A DNA stretch of 64,000 nt from Limnohabitans sp. 2KL-1 (GCF_003063435.1 NZ_NESL01000013.1:1-64000), one strand, 5' to 3'; shown: positions 17,468 to 26,985, counted from the first letter of the stretch. Notes: a model not told the origin generated them from the letters alone. Translations and numbers: made by a program.

Positions 17468-18220
17468 ATGAACAAACGTTTTGAGGGCCGCGTGGCCTTG
17501 GTGACGGGGGGGGCTCGCGGTATTGGGCGAGGCGTGGTCAACCAGCTGGCGCGCGAAGGTGCTGTGGTTGGCATTCTGGATCTCAAGCTTGACCTGGCCG
17601 AGGCGGCTGCCCGCGAGGTCATTGCGGCGGGTGGTCAGGCCATGGCCTTTGGCGGGGACGTGGCTCAGCGTGCCACGCTGGCCGATGCGGCGGCGGCCCT
17701 CAAGGCGCGTCATGGCCGACTGGACGTGCTGGTCAACAATGCCATGTGGGTGCGCTATGGGGCCATCTCGGACATCAGCGCCGAGGCCTTGCAGCGCATG
17801 GTGGGCACGGGGTTTTTCTCGGTGGTTTGGGGCATACAGGTGGCGGCCGAACACATGACCGAGGGCGGCAGCGTGGTCAACGTCGCTTCAGCGGCGGCGT
17901 TTCTGGGCATTCCGCAGGCCATGATTTATTGCGGCGTCAAGTCCGGTGTTCTGGGTCTGACGCGTTCTGCGGCGGTGGATCTCGGACCCAAGGGCATCCG
18001 TGTCAATGCCGTGGCACCGGGCTCAGTGCCCACGGAAGGCGTCAGCATCAATGTGGATGCCAGCATGGTGGAAAAGCGCATCGCCAAAACGCCGATGCGA
18101 CGCCTGGGCACCGTGCAAGACATCGCCTCTGCCGTATGCTACTTGGCGTCGTCTGAAAGTGACTGGGTCACGGGCGAATGCATCAAAGTCGACGGGGGCG
18201 TGACGCATGCCTTTCTATGA
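17468..18220 (+). CDS. Short-chain dehydrogenase/reductase
   Basis: 250-aa SDR oxidoreductase. NAD(P)-binding motif TGGARGIGRG, LVNNAMW (NNAG-like) motif, catalytic Ser in NVASAAAFLG and the YCGVK active-site pair. The C-terminus ends WVTGECIKVDGGVTHAF, as in classical SDRs. Three in-frame starts are close together (TTG 17435, ATG 17453, ATG 17468). The last is favoured because homology begins there. Likely oxidises a hydroxyl of the pathway intermediate. Confidence 0.87.
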   Translation: MNKRFEGRVALVTGGARGIGRGVVNQLAREGAVVGILDLKLDLAEAAAREVIAAGGQAMAFGGDVAQRATLADAAAALKARHGRLDVLVNNAMWVRYGAISDISAEALQRMVGTGFFSVVWGIQVAAEHMTEGGSVVNVASAAAFLGIPQAMIYCGVKSGVLGLTRSAAVDLGPKGIRVNAVAPGSVPTEGVSINVDASMVEKRIAKTPMRRLGTVQDIASAVCYLASSESDWVTGECIKVDGGVTHAFL

Positions 18221-18247
18221 TGACATTTTTTCCTGAAGGAGCGCCTG

Positions 18248-19003
18248 ATGAGTGATGACTTCATCCTGGAAGCACGGGGCCTGAGCAAGCAGTTCAGTGG
18301 GTTTTATGCGGTCCGTGATGTGGATTTGCGCGTGCGCAGGCACAGCATCCATGCCTTGATTGGCCCCAACGGTGCGGGCAAGACCACTTGCTTCAATTTG
18401 CTGACCACGTTTCTCAAGCCCACCGCGGGCAGCATCCGCTTCAATGGCCATCAGATCGAGGGCAGTGACCCTGCGACGGTGGCGCACATGGGGCTGGTGC
18501 GTTCGTTTCAGATTTCGGCCGTGTTTGGTCAGATGAGCGTGCTGGAGAATGTGCGGGTGGCCCTGCAGCGCAAAACGCGCTGGCACTACACCTTCTGGCG
18601 CAGCCGCAAGGTGCTGGACGATCTGAATGCCCGTGCGCATGAACTCATCCAGATGGTGGGCCTGGAGCGGTGGACGGATGTGCCCGCTGCAGACCTTTCT
18701 TATGGCCGCAAGCGCGTGCTGGAACTCATCACCACCATCGCCCTGGAGCCAGAACTCATCTTGTTGGATGAACCCATGGCGGGGCTGGGCCATGAGGACA
18801 TCGGGCCGGTCATGCAACTGATCCGCCAGGTGGCAAAGGGGCGCACCGTGCTGATGGTCGAGCACAACATGAAGGTGATCTCGGAGCTTTGCGATCAGGT
18901 CACCGTGCTGCAGTCCGGTCAGGTGCTGGCCGAAGGCGACTACGGACAAGTCTCGCGCGATCCGCGGGTGATGGATGCTTACATGGGAGGTGCGCATGAC
19001 TGA
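18248..19003 (+). CDS. livG: Branched-chain amino acid-type ABC transporter ATPase LivG
   Basis: 251-aa ATPase of the LivG family. Walker A is GPNGAGKTT, signature region LSYGRKRVLE, Walker B ELILLDEPMAGLG, and the switch His is in MVEHNMKVI. GGAG at 18238-18241 precedes the ATG. It is the first of four transporter genes (G-F-H-M) inside the catabolic operon. The matching binding protein is encoded convergently at 22505-23713. Liv-type importers near acyl-CoA genes in Betaproteobacteria often carry aromatic or fatty acids rather than amino acids. Confidence 0.9.
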   Translation: MSDDFILEARGLSKQFSGFYAVRDVDLRVRRHSIHALIGPNGAGKTTCFNLLTTFLKPTAGSIRFNGHQIEGSDPATVAHMGLVRSFQISAVFGQMSVLENVRVALQRKTRWHYTFWRSRKVLDDLNARAHELIQMVGLERWTDVPAADLSYGRKRVLELITTIALEPELILLDEPMAGLGHEDIGPVMQLIRQVAKGRTVLMVEHNMKVISELCDQVTVLQSGQVLAEGDYGQVSRDPRVMDAYMGGAHD

Positions 19004-19712
19004 ATCGGCATCCGCGATGGTGTTGCAGTTGCAACATCTGTCGGGTCATTACGGCGAGACCCAGGCGCTCCATGACATCAGCATTGAAGTGCGTGAGGGC
19101 GAAATCGTCTGCTTGCTCGGGCGCAACGGTGCGGGTAAAACCACGACGCTGCGCGCGATTGTGGGCTTGCTGGCGCGTTGCCAGGGCAAGATTGAAATCC
19201 ACGGCCAATCCACGATCGGCTTGCCGCCGGAGGCGATTGCGCACCTCGGTGTGGCCTATTGCCCCGAAGAGCGCGGGATTTTCGCCAGTCTGAGCACCGA
19301 AGAAAACCTGCTGCTGCCACCGGTGCTCAAGCCTGGCGGCATGACGGTCGAAGAAATTTACGAACTCTTTCCTAACCTGCTGGCCCGCCGCAGCAGTCAA
19401 GGCACCAAGCTGTCGGGGGGGGAGCAGCAGATGCTGGCCATCGCACGCATCTTGCGCACAGGCGCCAAGCTGCTGCTGCTCGATGAGTGCACCGAGGGGC
19501 TGGCGCCGGTGATCGTGGAAAAGATCGGACAGGTCATCCGCTTGTTGCGTGAGCGCGGTTTTACCGTGCTGATGGTCGAGCAGAACTTCCGCTTCGCCTC
19601 ACGCCTGGCTGACCGGTTCTATGTCATTGAAGAAGGCACCGTGGTGGACAGCTTCCGTCAGGATGAAATCACCCCGAACCTTGAGCGCATTGAGCGCCTG
19701 CTGGGCCTTTGA
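18996..19712 (+). CDS. livF: Branched-chain amino acid-type ABC transporter ATPase LivF
   Basis: 238-aa LivF-family ATPase. Walker A GRNGAGKTT, signature LSGGEQQMLAIARILR, Walker B KLLLLDECTEGLAP. The usual Pro after the catalytic DE is Cys here. The start at 18996 overlaps the end of livG by 8 bp, showing coupling. An upstream in-frame start at 18975 is inside livG and lacks support. It forms the ATPase pair with LivG. Confidence 0.9.
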   Translation: MTESASAMVLQLQHLSGHYGETQALHDISIEVREGEIVCLLGRNGAGKTTTLRAIVGLLARCQGKIEIHGQSTIGLPPEAIAHLGVAYCPEERGIFASLSTEENLLLPPVLKPGGMTVEEIYELFPNLLARRSSQGTKLSGGEQQMLAIARILRTGAKLLLLDECTEGLAPVIVEKIGQVIRLLRERGFTVLMVEQNFRFASRLADRFYVIEEGTVVDSFRQDEITPNLERIERLLGL

Positions 19713-19748
19713 GGCCCCGACCCTCTGCGAGCACACTGGAGCATACCC

Positions 19749-20630
19749 ATGGATACCCTTTTTGGCGTTCCCGTCGCGGCCTTGATCGGGCAGGTCCTGA
19801 TCGGCCTGATCAACGGGTCCTTTTATTCCCTGATGAGTCTGGGTCTGGCGATCATCTTCGGCCTGTTGCATGTGGTCAATTTTGCCCACGGCGTGCAGTA
19901 CATGCTGGGTGCGCTGGTGGCCTGGGTGTTGCTGGACACCTGGGGCATCAATTATTGGTGGGCACTGTTGATTGCCCCTGTGGTGGTGGGGCTGTCGGGT
20001 CTGGCCATCGAGCGGTTTTTCCTGCGCCATCTGTACCACCTTGACCATGTCTATGCCTTGTTGCTCACCGTGGGCATGGGCATCCTCATTGAGGGTCTGG
20101 TCAAGTTCAAATTCGGCATCGGCGGACAGCCTTATCCGAACCCCATGAGCGGCGGTGTGGACCTGTCGGTGACCTTTGTGCCGTGGTACCGGCTGTGGGT
20201 CATCGGGGTGGCGCTGGTCGTCTCGCTGGGCACCTGGTATTTCATTGACCGCACCAAGTTGGGCGCTTACCTGCGCGCAGCCAACGAAAACCCGAATCTG
20301 GTGCGCACTTTTGGCGTCAACGTACCGCGCATGCTCATGCTCACCTATGCCTTTGCCGTGGCGCTGGCGGGTTTCAGTGGTGTGATGGCGGCCCCGATTT
20401 ACCAGGTCAGTCCCTACATGGGCAGCAACCTGATCATCGTGGTGTTCGCCGTGGTGGTGATCGGTGGCATGGGCTCGATCCTGGGCTCCATCCTCACGGG
20501 CTTTGGTCTGGGGGTCATTGAAGGCCTGACCAAAGTGTTTTATCCGGAAGGTGCCAGTGTCGTGATCTTTGTGGTCATGATCCTGATGCTCGCTGTGCGT
20601 CCGAGTGGCCTGTTCGGCCGTCAACCTTGA
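19749..20630 (+). CDS. livH: ABC transporter permease LivH
   Basis: 293-aa hydrophobic inner-membrane permease of the LivH family with about eight predicted membrane segments. Typical family features are the N-terminal LIGLINGSFYSLMSLGLAII and the C-terminal AVVVIGGMGSILGSILTGFG (the EAA-like loop). It starts 36 bp after livF. A 4-bp junction at its end (TTGA) leads into the livM leader. It would form the membrane channel with LivM. Confidence 0.9.
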   Translation: MDTLFGVPVAALIGQVLIGLINGSFYSLMSLGLAIIFGLLHVVNFAHGVQYMLGALVAWVLLDTWGINYWWALLIAPVVVGLSGLAIERFFLRHLYHLDHVYALLLTVGMGILIEGLVKFKFGIGGQPYPNPMSGGVDLSVTFVPWYRLWVIGVALVVSLGTWYFIDRTKLGAYLRAANENPNLVRTFGVNVPRMLMLTYAFAVALAGFSGVMAAPIYQVSPYMGSNLIIVVFAVVVIGGMGSILGSILTGFGLGVIEGLTKVFYPEGASVVIFVVMILMLAVRPSGLFGRQP

Positions 20631-20641
20631 AGGGGTTCCCC

Positions 20642-21607
20642 ATGTCGTCCATGTCGTACAAGTACCTGTGGTGGCTCCTGGTCGGGCTGGCCCTGTTGGT
20701 GGCCCCGTTGGTGGTTTATCCCCTGTTCATGATCAAAATCTTGTGTGCCGCCTTGTTGGCTGCATCGGTCAATTTTCTGGTGGGCTATGCCGGTCTGCTG
20801 TCGTTTGGTCATGCCATGTTCTTTGGGTCGGCCGGTTACATCACCGGCTATGTGTTGAAAACCTGGACAGGCGACGGTCTGATCGGCATTCTGGCCGGGG
20901 TGCTGGTGTCCGCCGCCATCGGCTGGGTCACGGGTTTGCTGGCGATCCGTCGCCAGGGCGTGTATTTCTCGATGATCACCCTGGCCTTTGCGCAAGTGAT
21001 TTACTTTCTGGCGCTGCGGCTGCCTTTCACCGGCGGGGAGGATGGTTTGCAGAATGTGCCCCGTCCCAGCTTTTTGGGTCTGGTCGAAACCACTGACCAT
21101 CAATCGCTTTATTTTGTCGTACTGGCCATCGTGGGTCTGGGCTTCTGGTTCATCTGGCGCATTGTCAATTCACCTTTCGGACAGGTGTTGACCGCGATAC
21201 GTGACAACGAACCCCGTGCCATGTCGCTGGGCTACCGTGTCAACCGCTACAAACTCATTGCGTTCACCTTGTCGGCGGCGATTGCGGGCCTAGCCGGCAG
21301 TGTCAAGGTCATTGCCTTTGGATTGGCCACGCTGACCGATGTGGGTTGGGGCACCTCGGGTGATGCCTTGCTGATTTGCATTGTGGGTGGCATGCAGACC
21401 CTGTGGGGTCCGCTGATCGGTGCCGTCCTGGTGATTGCCCTGGAGCACATGCTGGTGTCGGTCCCTGAGCTGGTGCAAATTGTGCAGGGCTTGGTCTTTG
21501 TGCTGGTGGTGATGTTGTTTCGCAAGGGCATTGTGGGGCAGTGGCTGGCCTGGTGGAAGTCCCGTCAGCCGCCGGCTCACTTGCCGTCTGCCACCTCTGA
21601 ACATTGA
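20642..21607 (+). CDS. livM: ABC transporter permease LivM
   Basis: 321-aa LivM-family permease with multiple membrane segments. The conserved INFLVGYAG-like start is seen as SVNFLVGYAGLLSFGHAMFF and the EAA-like loop as LLICIVGGMQTLWGPLIGAV. The ATG at 20642 follows GAAGGGG (20630-20636); a TTG at 20627 is less likely. It is the last transporter gene of the operon before a second SDR. Confidence 0.9.
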   Translation: MSSMSYKYLWWLLVGLALLVAPLVVYPLFMIKILCAALLAASVNFLVGYAGLLSFGHAMFFGSAGYITGYVLKTWTGDGLIGILAGVLVSAAIGWVTGLLAIRRQGVYFSMITLAFAQVIYFLALRLPFTGGEDGLQNVPRPSFLGLVETTDHQSLYFVVLAIVGLGFWFIWRIVNSPFGQVLTAIRDNEPRAMSLGYRVNRYKLIAFTLSAAIAGLAGSVKVIAFGLATLTDVGWGTSGDALLICIVGGMQTLWGPLIGAVLVIALEHMLVSVPELVQIVQGLVFVLVVMLFRKGIVGQWLAWWKSRQPPAHLPSATSEH

Positions 21608-21652
21608 CCCTCCGCATGGGAGGGGTCTGAGTCCATCTTCAAGGAAGCTTCC

Positions 21653-22408
21653 ATGAGCCATTTACTCAAGGACAAACTCGCACTGGTCACCGGTGCGGGC
21701 AGCGGTATCGGTCAGGCCATCGCCTGTGCTTATGCCCGAGAGGGGGCGCGTGTGATCGTCACGGACGTGGATGCCGAAGGCTGTGCCGAGACGATGCGCC
21801 AGATCACTGCCCTGCAAGGGCAGGCCTGGGTTTTTCCGCTCGATGTGACCGATGTGGCGGCGGTGCAGGCGCTGGCACAGCAGGTGCAGGCAGAGATCGG
21901 CCCGATCGACATCCTGGTCAACAATGCGGGTGTGATTTTGCGTGAGGGCATGGACAGCCCCAACGCCCATGCGGTGGTTCGCAAAGTCATGGATGTCAAT
22001 CTGTTCGGTGTCTTCAACACCATCCACGCTTGGTTGCCTGCATTGCGTGCCACACGGGGTTGCATCATCAATATTTCGTCGGGTGCGGCTTTTCTCGGGC
22101 AGCCCCGAGCTTTGGGCTACTCGGCTTCCAAGGGGGCCGTCAAGATGCTCACCCAATCCATGGCCGCCGATTTGGGGTCCGATGGCATCCGCGTCAATGC
22201 CATCGCTCCAGGGGTCATCGTGACCCCCATGACGGATGCCACCCGGGCCGACCCGCAGCGGCTGGAGCGGTTCATGGTGCGCATTCCTTCAGGCCGGCTT
22301 GGCGAGCCCCGTGAAATCGCCGGGGCCGCTGTTTTCTTGGCGTCCGATCTGGCCAGTTATGTCAATGGCGTCACCTTGCCGGTAGATGGCGGGACGCTCG
22401 CCGTCTGA
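21653..22408 (+). CDS. Short-chain dehydrogenase/reductase
   Basis: 251-aa classical SDR. NAD(P)-binding TGAGSGIGQA, LVNNAGV, catalytic Ser in NISSGAAFLG and YSASKGA. Ends with YVNGVTLPVDGGTLAV. AAGGAAG at 21640-21646 provides a ribosome site. It is the last gene of the long operon. A perfect terminator hairpin follows 21 bp after its stop. Role: probable oxidation of an alcohol or 3-hydroxyacyl-CoA. Substrate unknown. Confidence 0.88.
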   Translation: MSHLLKDKLALVTGAGSGIGQAIACAYAREGARVIVTDVDAEGCAETMRQITALQGQAWVFPLDVTDVAAVQALAQQVQAEIGPIDILVNNAGVILREGMDSPNAHAVVRKVMDVNLFGVFNTIHAWLPALRATRGCIINISSGAAFLGQPRALGYSASKGAVKMLTQSMAADLGSDGIRVNAIAPGVIVTPMTDATRADPQRLERFMVRIPSGRLGEPREIAGAAVFLASDLASYVNGVTLPVDGGTLAV

Positions 22409-22429
22409 ACGGCGCGATCCTCGTCCATG

Positions 22430-22459
22430 AAAAAAGCGCCAGCATGCTGGCGCTTTTTT
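22430..22459. terminator. Bidirectional rho-independent terminator
   Basis: A perfect inverted repeat, six A, GCGCCAGC, AT loop, GCTGGCGC, six T. It lies between the convergent SDR (ends 22408) and livK-like (ends 22505) genes. Having A- and T-runs on either side, it can stop transcription from both directions. Confidence 0.92.
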
Positions 22460-22504
22460 CATGCAGCACGATCAGGAACCGTGCTGCGCGGGTCTTTACC
22501 AGAC

Positions 22505-23713
22505 TCACTTCTTGACGAAGTCGCAGCCGCCTTCGGCCAGGGGGCGGAAGACTTGTTCGCCGGGGATTTCAGCCTTGATGGTGTAGTAGTCGTACTTGCC
22601 TTTGGACTCGCCGGGGGTTTTGACCGTGGCGGCGTACACCGGACGCATGGTCTGACCATCTTCGCGGATGCGCACGTTCTTCATGGAGAAGTCGTTGATC
22701 GGCGTGGCTTTCATCTTGCCCATGACGGCCGTGCCTTCGTCGGTGCCAGCGGCCTGCACGGCTTTCAGGTAGTGCAGCGTGGCGCTGTAGGCGCTGGCCA
22801 TGATGTAAGTGGGGGCCACGCCGTTGTTGCGATCCATGAAGCGCTTGGACCACGCACGGGTCTCGTTGGTGTGGTCCCAGTACATGGGATCAGTGAACTG
22901 CAGGCCCTGGGCCACTTCCAGGCCCATGGCGTTCACGGCATTGATGGTCATGCCAAAAACCGAAACGGCCTGACCGTTGCGGGCGATGCGGAACTCGGCC
23001 GCCTGCTTGAGGGCGTTGGTCTGGTCCTGACCCGCGTTCAGCATCACGATGGCCTGGGCTTTGCTGGCCTGGGCTTGCATCAGATAGGACGAAAAGTCGG
23101 TGGTGCCCAGGGGGTGTTTGACCGAACCCACCACTTTGCCGCCAGCGGCTTCGATGAATTTGGTGGCTTCAGCCTGGAAGGCTGCCCCGAAAGCGTAGTC
23201 CACCGAGACGAAGAAAAACGACTTGATGCCCTGACCCATCAGGCTTTGCACGCCGGCTTTGGGCATGGAATAGGTGTCGACTGCGAACTGGATGTTCATC
23301 GGCGAGCAGGCCTTGCCGGTGAGGTCGGAGGCCACAGTGCCGGCAATCAGGTAAGGCTTCTTGGCCGCCTTCATCATGTTGCTCACGGACAAGGCAATGG
23401 ACGACGCGGAACCCCCGACGATGGCGTCGGTCTTTTGCTCCAGCCACTGGCGGGCGATGTTGGTGCCGACGTCTGGTTTGTTCATGTCGTCAGCGACCAG
23501 CAATTCGACGGGCTTGCCCAGCACCTTGCCGCCAAAGTCTTCGATGGCCATGCGCACGGCCAGTGTGGAGCCAGGGCCACCGTTGCTGGCGTAAGGACCG
23601 TTCATGTCGGCCATCACGCCCAGACGAACGACATCGTCAGAAATTTGGGCCTGAGCCGCGGTGGTCAGCAACACGGCGAGGGCCGTAGAGGTCATGAGGG
23701 GAAAGCGTTTCAT
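22505..23713 (-). CDS. ABC transporter substrate-binding protein (LivK-like)
   Basis: 402-aa periplasmic binding protein of the branched-chain amino acid type. The ATG at 23713 follows GGAG and begins a signal peptide (MKRFPLMTSTALAVLLTTAAQAQ). Mature part starts ISDDVVRLGVMADMNGPYAS, typical of type I periplasmic binding folds. It is convergent to the livGFHM operon and has its own promoter with operator site D, so the importer parts are under the same control from two sides. Ligand unknown; related proteins bind aromatic and fatty acids. Confidence 0.9.
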   Translation of the reverse strand: MKRFPLMTSTALAVLLTTAAQAQISDDVVRLGVMADMNGPYASNGGPGSTLAVRMAIEDFGGKVLGKPVELLVADDMNKPDVGTNIARQWLEQKTDAIVGGSASSIALSVSNMMKAAKKPYLIAGTVASDLTGKACSPMNIQFAVDTYSMPKAGVQSLMGQGIKSFFFVSVDYAFGAAFQAEATKFIEAAGGKVVGSVKHPLGTTDFSSYLMQAQASKAQAIVMLNAGQDQTNALKQAAEFRIARNGQAVSVFGMTINAVNAMGLEVAQGLQFTDPMYWDHTNETRAWSKRFMDRNNGVAPTYIMASAYSATLHYLKAVQAAGTDEGTAVMGKMKATPINDFSMKNVRIREDGQTMRPVYAATVKTPGESKGKYDYYTIKAEIPGEQVFRPLAEGGCDFVKK

Positions 23714-23820
23714 GGTGTCTCCAATCAAAAGAATCGTGGGGTGGAAATGAATTCAAACCTGAGGCAAGCGGGGCAGCAAATTCAGCATGGTTTTGGGGTT
23801 CCATCTGGATCTTGTGACGT

Positions 23821-23850
23821 GTTCTACATGCCGGCCGGTAGGTTTTTAAA
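23821..23850 (-). promoter_or_regulatory. Putative promoter with TetR-type operator (site D)
   Basis: On the minus strand CCTACCGGCCGGCATG (23827-23842) lies between TTTAAA (23845-23850) and TAGAAC (23821-23826), an 18-bp spacing. It is about 110 bp upstream of the LivK-like gene. The palindrome is a weaker match to sites A-C but has the same position relative to promoter elements. Confidence 0.5.
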
Positions 23851-24005
23851 TGCTAGCACCGACATCCCCGCTTCACAAGTCAGTCTTTGAACATTAGGCT
23901 CAGGGTTTACCTTGATCCTTGCGGGATGTCAGGCCGATTCGCGTTCGTGGACATGCCTGGGTGTGTCCTGAGGGGTGGTCGGATGCCGTCCTCCTGCCGT
24001 GGTGT

Positions 24006-25907
24006 TCAGGGTTCCACCACGTTGAACATCGGGTCAAACTGCTCGAGTGTTTGCAGAAATTGCCGGAACAAGTCGCGATTGCCCTGCAGCTCCAGCGTGC
24101 CCGCATCCAGGGCGGTCACCAAGGCTGCAGGATCACCGAGCCATAGCGGCAGTTGTGCGCGCTGAATCCGGACAACAGCATCGGCACTGCTGCCGTGGCT
24201 GCCGGGCAAATGGTGCAGTGCGCCATGGGAGAGTGTGACTTTTTGCGCTTCAGTGGTGCTGTGCCCATCGGTCAACTGCCAGTCAAAACGGGCCTGCAAG
24301 GACTGGGCTTGCAGCCCGTTGATGCGGATGGCCAGGAATTCCAGGAAGCGGTTCAGTGGCAACAGCCCCACCATGTCGGACCCGATGGGAAGACTCGCCG
24401 GTGTCGAGGCCGCGCGCCCGTTGCGCAGTTCACGTGCCGCCAGCAAATAGGCGTTGCGCCAGGTGGCCGACTCCGACTGGTAGCCCAGTTGCTCCATGGC
24501 GTCAGCCGCCAGTTCTCGCGCCGGGCGGTGCGTCGGATCGGCAAAGATCACATGCTGTAAGACTTCAACCACCCAGCGAAACTCGCCCGCCTCGAAGTCG
24601 TGTTGCGCACGCTGAACCACCGCGTCGGCGCCACCCATGTACTGCAGGTAGCGCACAGCCGCCGCATCGGGCGGCAGGGGGTGCAGATGCGCCGGGTTGC
24701 CGTCATAAGGACCCATGTAATGCGCGTAAATGGCGGCCACATTGTGGGCCACCGCGCCGTAATAACCCCGGGCAAACCATTGACGCGACAAGTCATTGGG
24801 CATCAACAATGTTTCACCGATTTCGGCAGGCGTCAGACCATGGCTCATGAGCCTGAGTGTCTGGTCGTGCAGGTAGCGGTACAGATCGCGTTGCCCGGCG
24901 ACAAACTCGCGCATCCGCGGCTGTCCCCAGACCGGCCAGTGGTGCTGGGCGTAGACCACATCCACTTGAGGCACGTAAGAGTCCAAGGCCTCATCGAGGT
25001 AACGCGACCAGACCAGCGCATCGCGTGTCTTGGCACCGCGCAGCGGACACAGGTTGTGCATGGTGTGGCAGGCGTTCTCGGCCAGATTGAGTGCGCGCAG
25101 ACCCGGCAGAAAGAGGTTCATTTCAGCCGGCGCTTCGGTGCCCGGGGTGAGCTGAAACACCACGTCGATGCCGTCGATCACATGCCGCTCTTCGGGCTGG
25201 CTGATCAGCCAGTTGGGCGGGATGAAGCCGTCGCTGCCGCGTCCCACCGCCTTGCCCAGCCCGCTGTCCACATGGCCCATCGGGCCAGCAGCCAGTGTGG
25301 TGCCGAACTGGAAAAGCGAGCGGCGGCGCATGGGCACGCCGGCCAGGATGGTTTCAGAGAAGGCCTCTTCGGTGAAGCCCGCAGGTGCGATCACCGGAAT
25401 CTTTTCGTTGTGCACTTGGGCCAGCGTGGCCACGCCGCGTGCACCCCCGTAATGGTCGCGGTGGCTGTGCGTGTAGACGATGGCGCGCACGGGGCGATCA
25501 CCGCGGTGCGCCTTGTAAAGCGCCAGGGCTGCTTGTGCGTGCTCTACGAAAGTCAGCGGATCGATCACGATCAGGCCGGTGTCGCCTTCGATGAAGGTGA
25601 TGTTGGCCAGGCAGAAGCCGCGGACCTGATAAATGCGATCGGTGACCCTGAACAGACCATGGATGGCATTGAGCCGTGACATGCGCCACAGGCTGGGGTG
25701 TACCGTCGCAGGTGGGGCATCCTGCTGCAAAAAAGCATGCTCGCGCAGGGTCCAGGCCACCTGGCCGCTGGCGGTCTCAAAGTGTGCGTCGGGCAGTGTG
25801 CCGATGAAGCCGCGTTGCGCGTCATCGAAGTCACGCGTGTCGGCCATGTTCAACTCATCAAGCGCGCGCAGTTGCGCTGCCTGGGTCTGGGCGTGGGCAG
25901 GTTTCAT
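24006..25907 (-). CDS. Alkylsulfatase-like metallo-beta-lactamase protein
   Basis: 633-aa protein of the SdsA1/BDS1 alkylsulfatase family, which hydrolyses sulfate esters of primary or secondary alcohols. The metal motif THSHRDHYGG (THxHxDH) and the second metal region AENACHTMHNLCPLRG are present. A middle alpha-helical dimerisation domain and a C-terminal SCP2-like domain (LDAGTLELQGNRDLFRQFLQ) complete the family layout. No signal peptide is seen (MKPAHAQTQAAQLRALDELN), unlike secreted SdsA1, suggesting a cytoplasmic form. It follows the TctC gene by 59 bp. Release of an alcohol for the SDRs is inferred. Confidence 0.88.
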   Translation of the reverse strand: MKPAHAQTQAAQLRALDELNMADTRDFDDAQRGFIGTLPDAHFETASGQVAWTLREHAFLQQDAPPATVHPSLWRMSRLNAIHGLFRVTDRIYQVRGFCLANITFIEGDTGLIVIDPLTFVEHAQAALALYKAHRGDRPVRAIVYTHSHRDHYGGARGVATLAQVHNEKIPVIAPAGFTEEAFSETILAGVPMRRRSLFQFGTTLAAGPMGHVDSGLGKAVGRGSDGFIPPNWLISQPEERHVIDGIDVVFQLTPGTEAPAEMNLFLPGLRALNLAENACHTMHNLCPLRGAKTRDALVWSRYLDEALDSYVPQVDVVYAQHHWPVWGQPRMREFVAGQRDLYRYLHDQTLRLMSHGLTPAEIGETLLMPNDLSRQWFARGYYGAVAHNVAAIYAHYMGPYDGNPAHLHPLPPDAAAVRYLQYMGGADAVVQRAQHDFEAGEFRWVVEVLQHVIFADPTHRPARELAADAMEQLGYQSESATWRNAYLLAARELRNGRAASTPASLPIGSDMVGLLPLNRFLEFLAIRINGLQAQSLQARFDWQLTDGHSTTEAQKVTLSHGALHHLPGSHGSSADAVVRIQRAQLPLWLGDPAALVTALDAGTLELQGNRDLFRQFLQTLEQFDPMFNVVEP

Positions 25908-25966
25908 GGTGTTCGGAAATGAGCCTGCAGTCTGTGACTGCAGGCGGTGTCAGCGTTGTGACGGGT

Positions 25967-26950
25967 TCAATCGATCTTCAGGTTGGCTTTGCGCGCCAGG
26001 CCTTGCCACAACTCGATGTCGGAGCGGACAGTGCCCGTGAATTGTTGGACATTTTTGTGCGGGGGGATGCCCATGTTGGCTTGGGAAAATCGCTGCCGGG
26101 TGTCTTCGGCAGCGAGAATTTTTCCGATTTCCTGATTCAGCCGTGTCACGATGGCAGGCGGTGTGCCTGCCGGGGCAAAAATGCCGTACCAGCCATCCGC
26201 GTCGAATTTATAGCCTTGCTCGGTGAGTGTGGGCAACTCGGGCAGGGCCGGGCCCCGGGCTGAGCCGGTCGCGCCCAGCGCCACCAGTTTGCCCGATCGG
26301 ATGTGTGGAACGGGGGAGGCAATGTCGGTGAAAGAAACGCTGATGTTGTTGGCTAACAGGTCCACCACGGCTTGCGCGGTGCCCTTGTAGGGCACATGCG
26401 GCATGTCCAGGCCGTAATGCGCTTTGATGCCTTCCATCACCAGATGCCCCGTGGAGCCATTGCCCCAGGACCCGTAAGGCAGCTTGCCGGGATTGGCTTT
26501 GGCGTAGTTCACCATGTCCTGCAGGTTTTTGAAGCCGCTTTGTGGCGATGCCATCAGCAAAATGCCCGCTGCACCGACCTGCGCGACCGGGATCAGGTCT
26601 TTTTGTACGTTGAAAGGCAGTTTGGGCTGGATCACCGGGTTGATGGCAATCGCGGAAGACGGGGCAATCAGGATGGTGTAACCGTCGGGTGCCGACTTGG
26701 CCGTGGTGTCGATGCCAATGATGCTGTTGGCCCCCGGCTTGTACTCCATGATGATCGACTGGTTCAGCGCCTGTTGCAGCGGCACCTGGATCATGCGGGC
26801 GAAAAGGTCCATGCCAGCCCCGGCAGGGCCAGGCACGATGAAACGGATGGGTTGTTTGGCAGGCCAGTCAGTGCTTTGAGCGAAGCTGCTCAGACTGGCC
26901 AACAGGCCCAGGCAGGCCAAAGCTGTGCGGCGTCGGATGGGGTGGTTCAT
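25967..26950 (-). CDS. TctC/Bug-family receptor
   Basis: 327-aa periplasmic solute-binding protein. Signal peptide MNHPIRRRTALACLGLLASL, then QPIRFIVPGPAGAGMDLFAR and MEYKPGANSIIGIDTTAKSA. It is the second TctC protein of the island and lies just before the sulfatase gene on the same strand. Operator site E overlaps its promoter. A role in binding the sulfated or carboxylated substrate is possible but unproven. Confidence 0.88.
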   Translation of the reverse strand: MNHPIRRRTALACLGLLASLSSFAQSTDWPAKQPIRFIVPGPAGAGMDLFARMIQVPLQQALNQSIIMEYKPGANSIIGIDTTAKSAPDGYTILIAPSSAIAINPVIQPKLPFNVQKDLIPVAQVGAAGILLMASPQSGFKNLQDMVNYAKANPGKLPYGSWGNGSTGHLVMEGIKAHYGLDMPHVPYKGTAQAVVDLLANNISVSFTDIASPVPHIRSGKLVALGATGSARGPALPELPTLTEQGYKFDADGWYGIFAPAGTPPAIVTRLNQEIGKILAAEDTRQRFSQANMGIPPHKNVQQFTGTVRSDIELWQGLARKANLKID

Positions 26951-26985
26951 GCTTGTCTCTCTGTAAAAATTAGGGGCACATGTAA

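Noticed and set aside
22427..23890. 487-aa open frame on the plus strand
   Set aside because: Antisense to the LivK-like gene and begins in the terminator hairpin; composition is that of a shadow frame.
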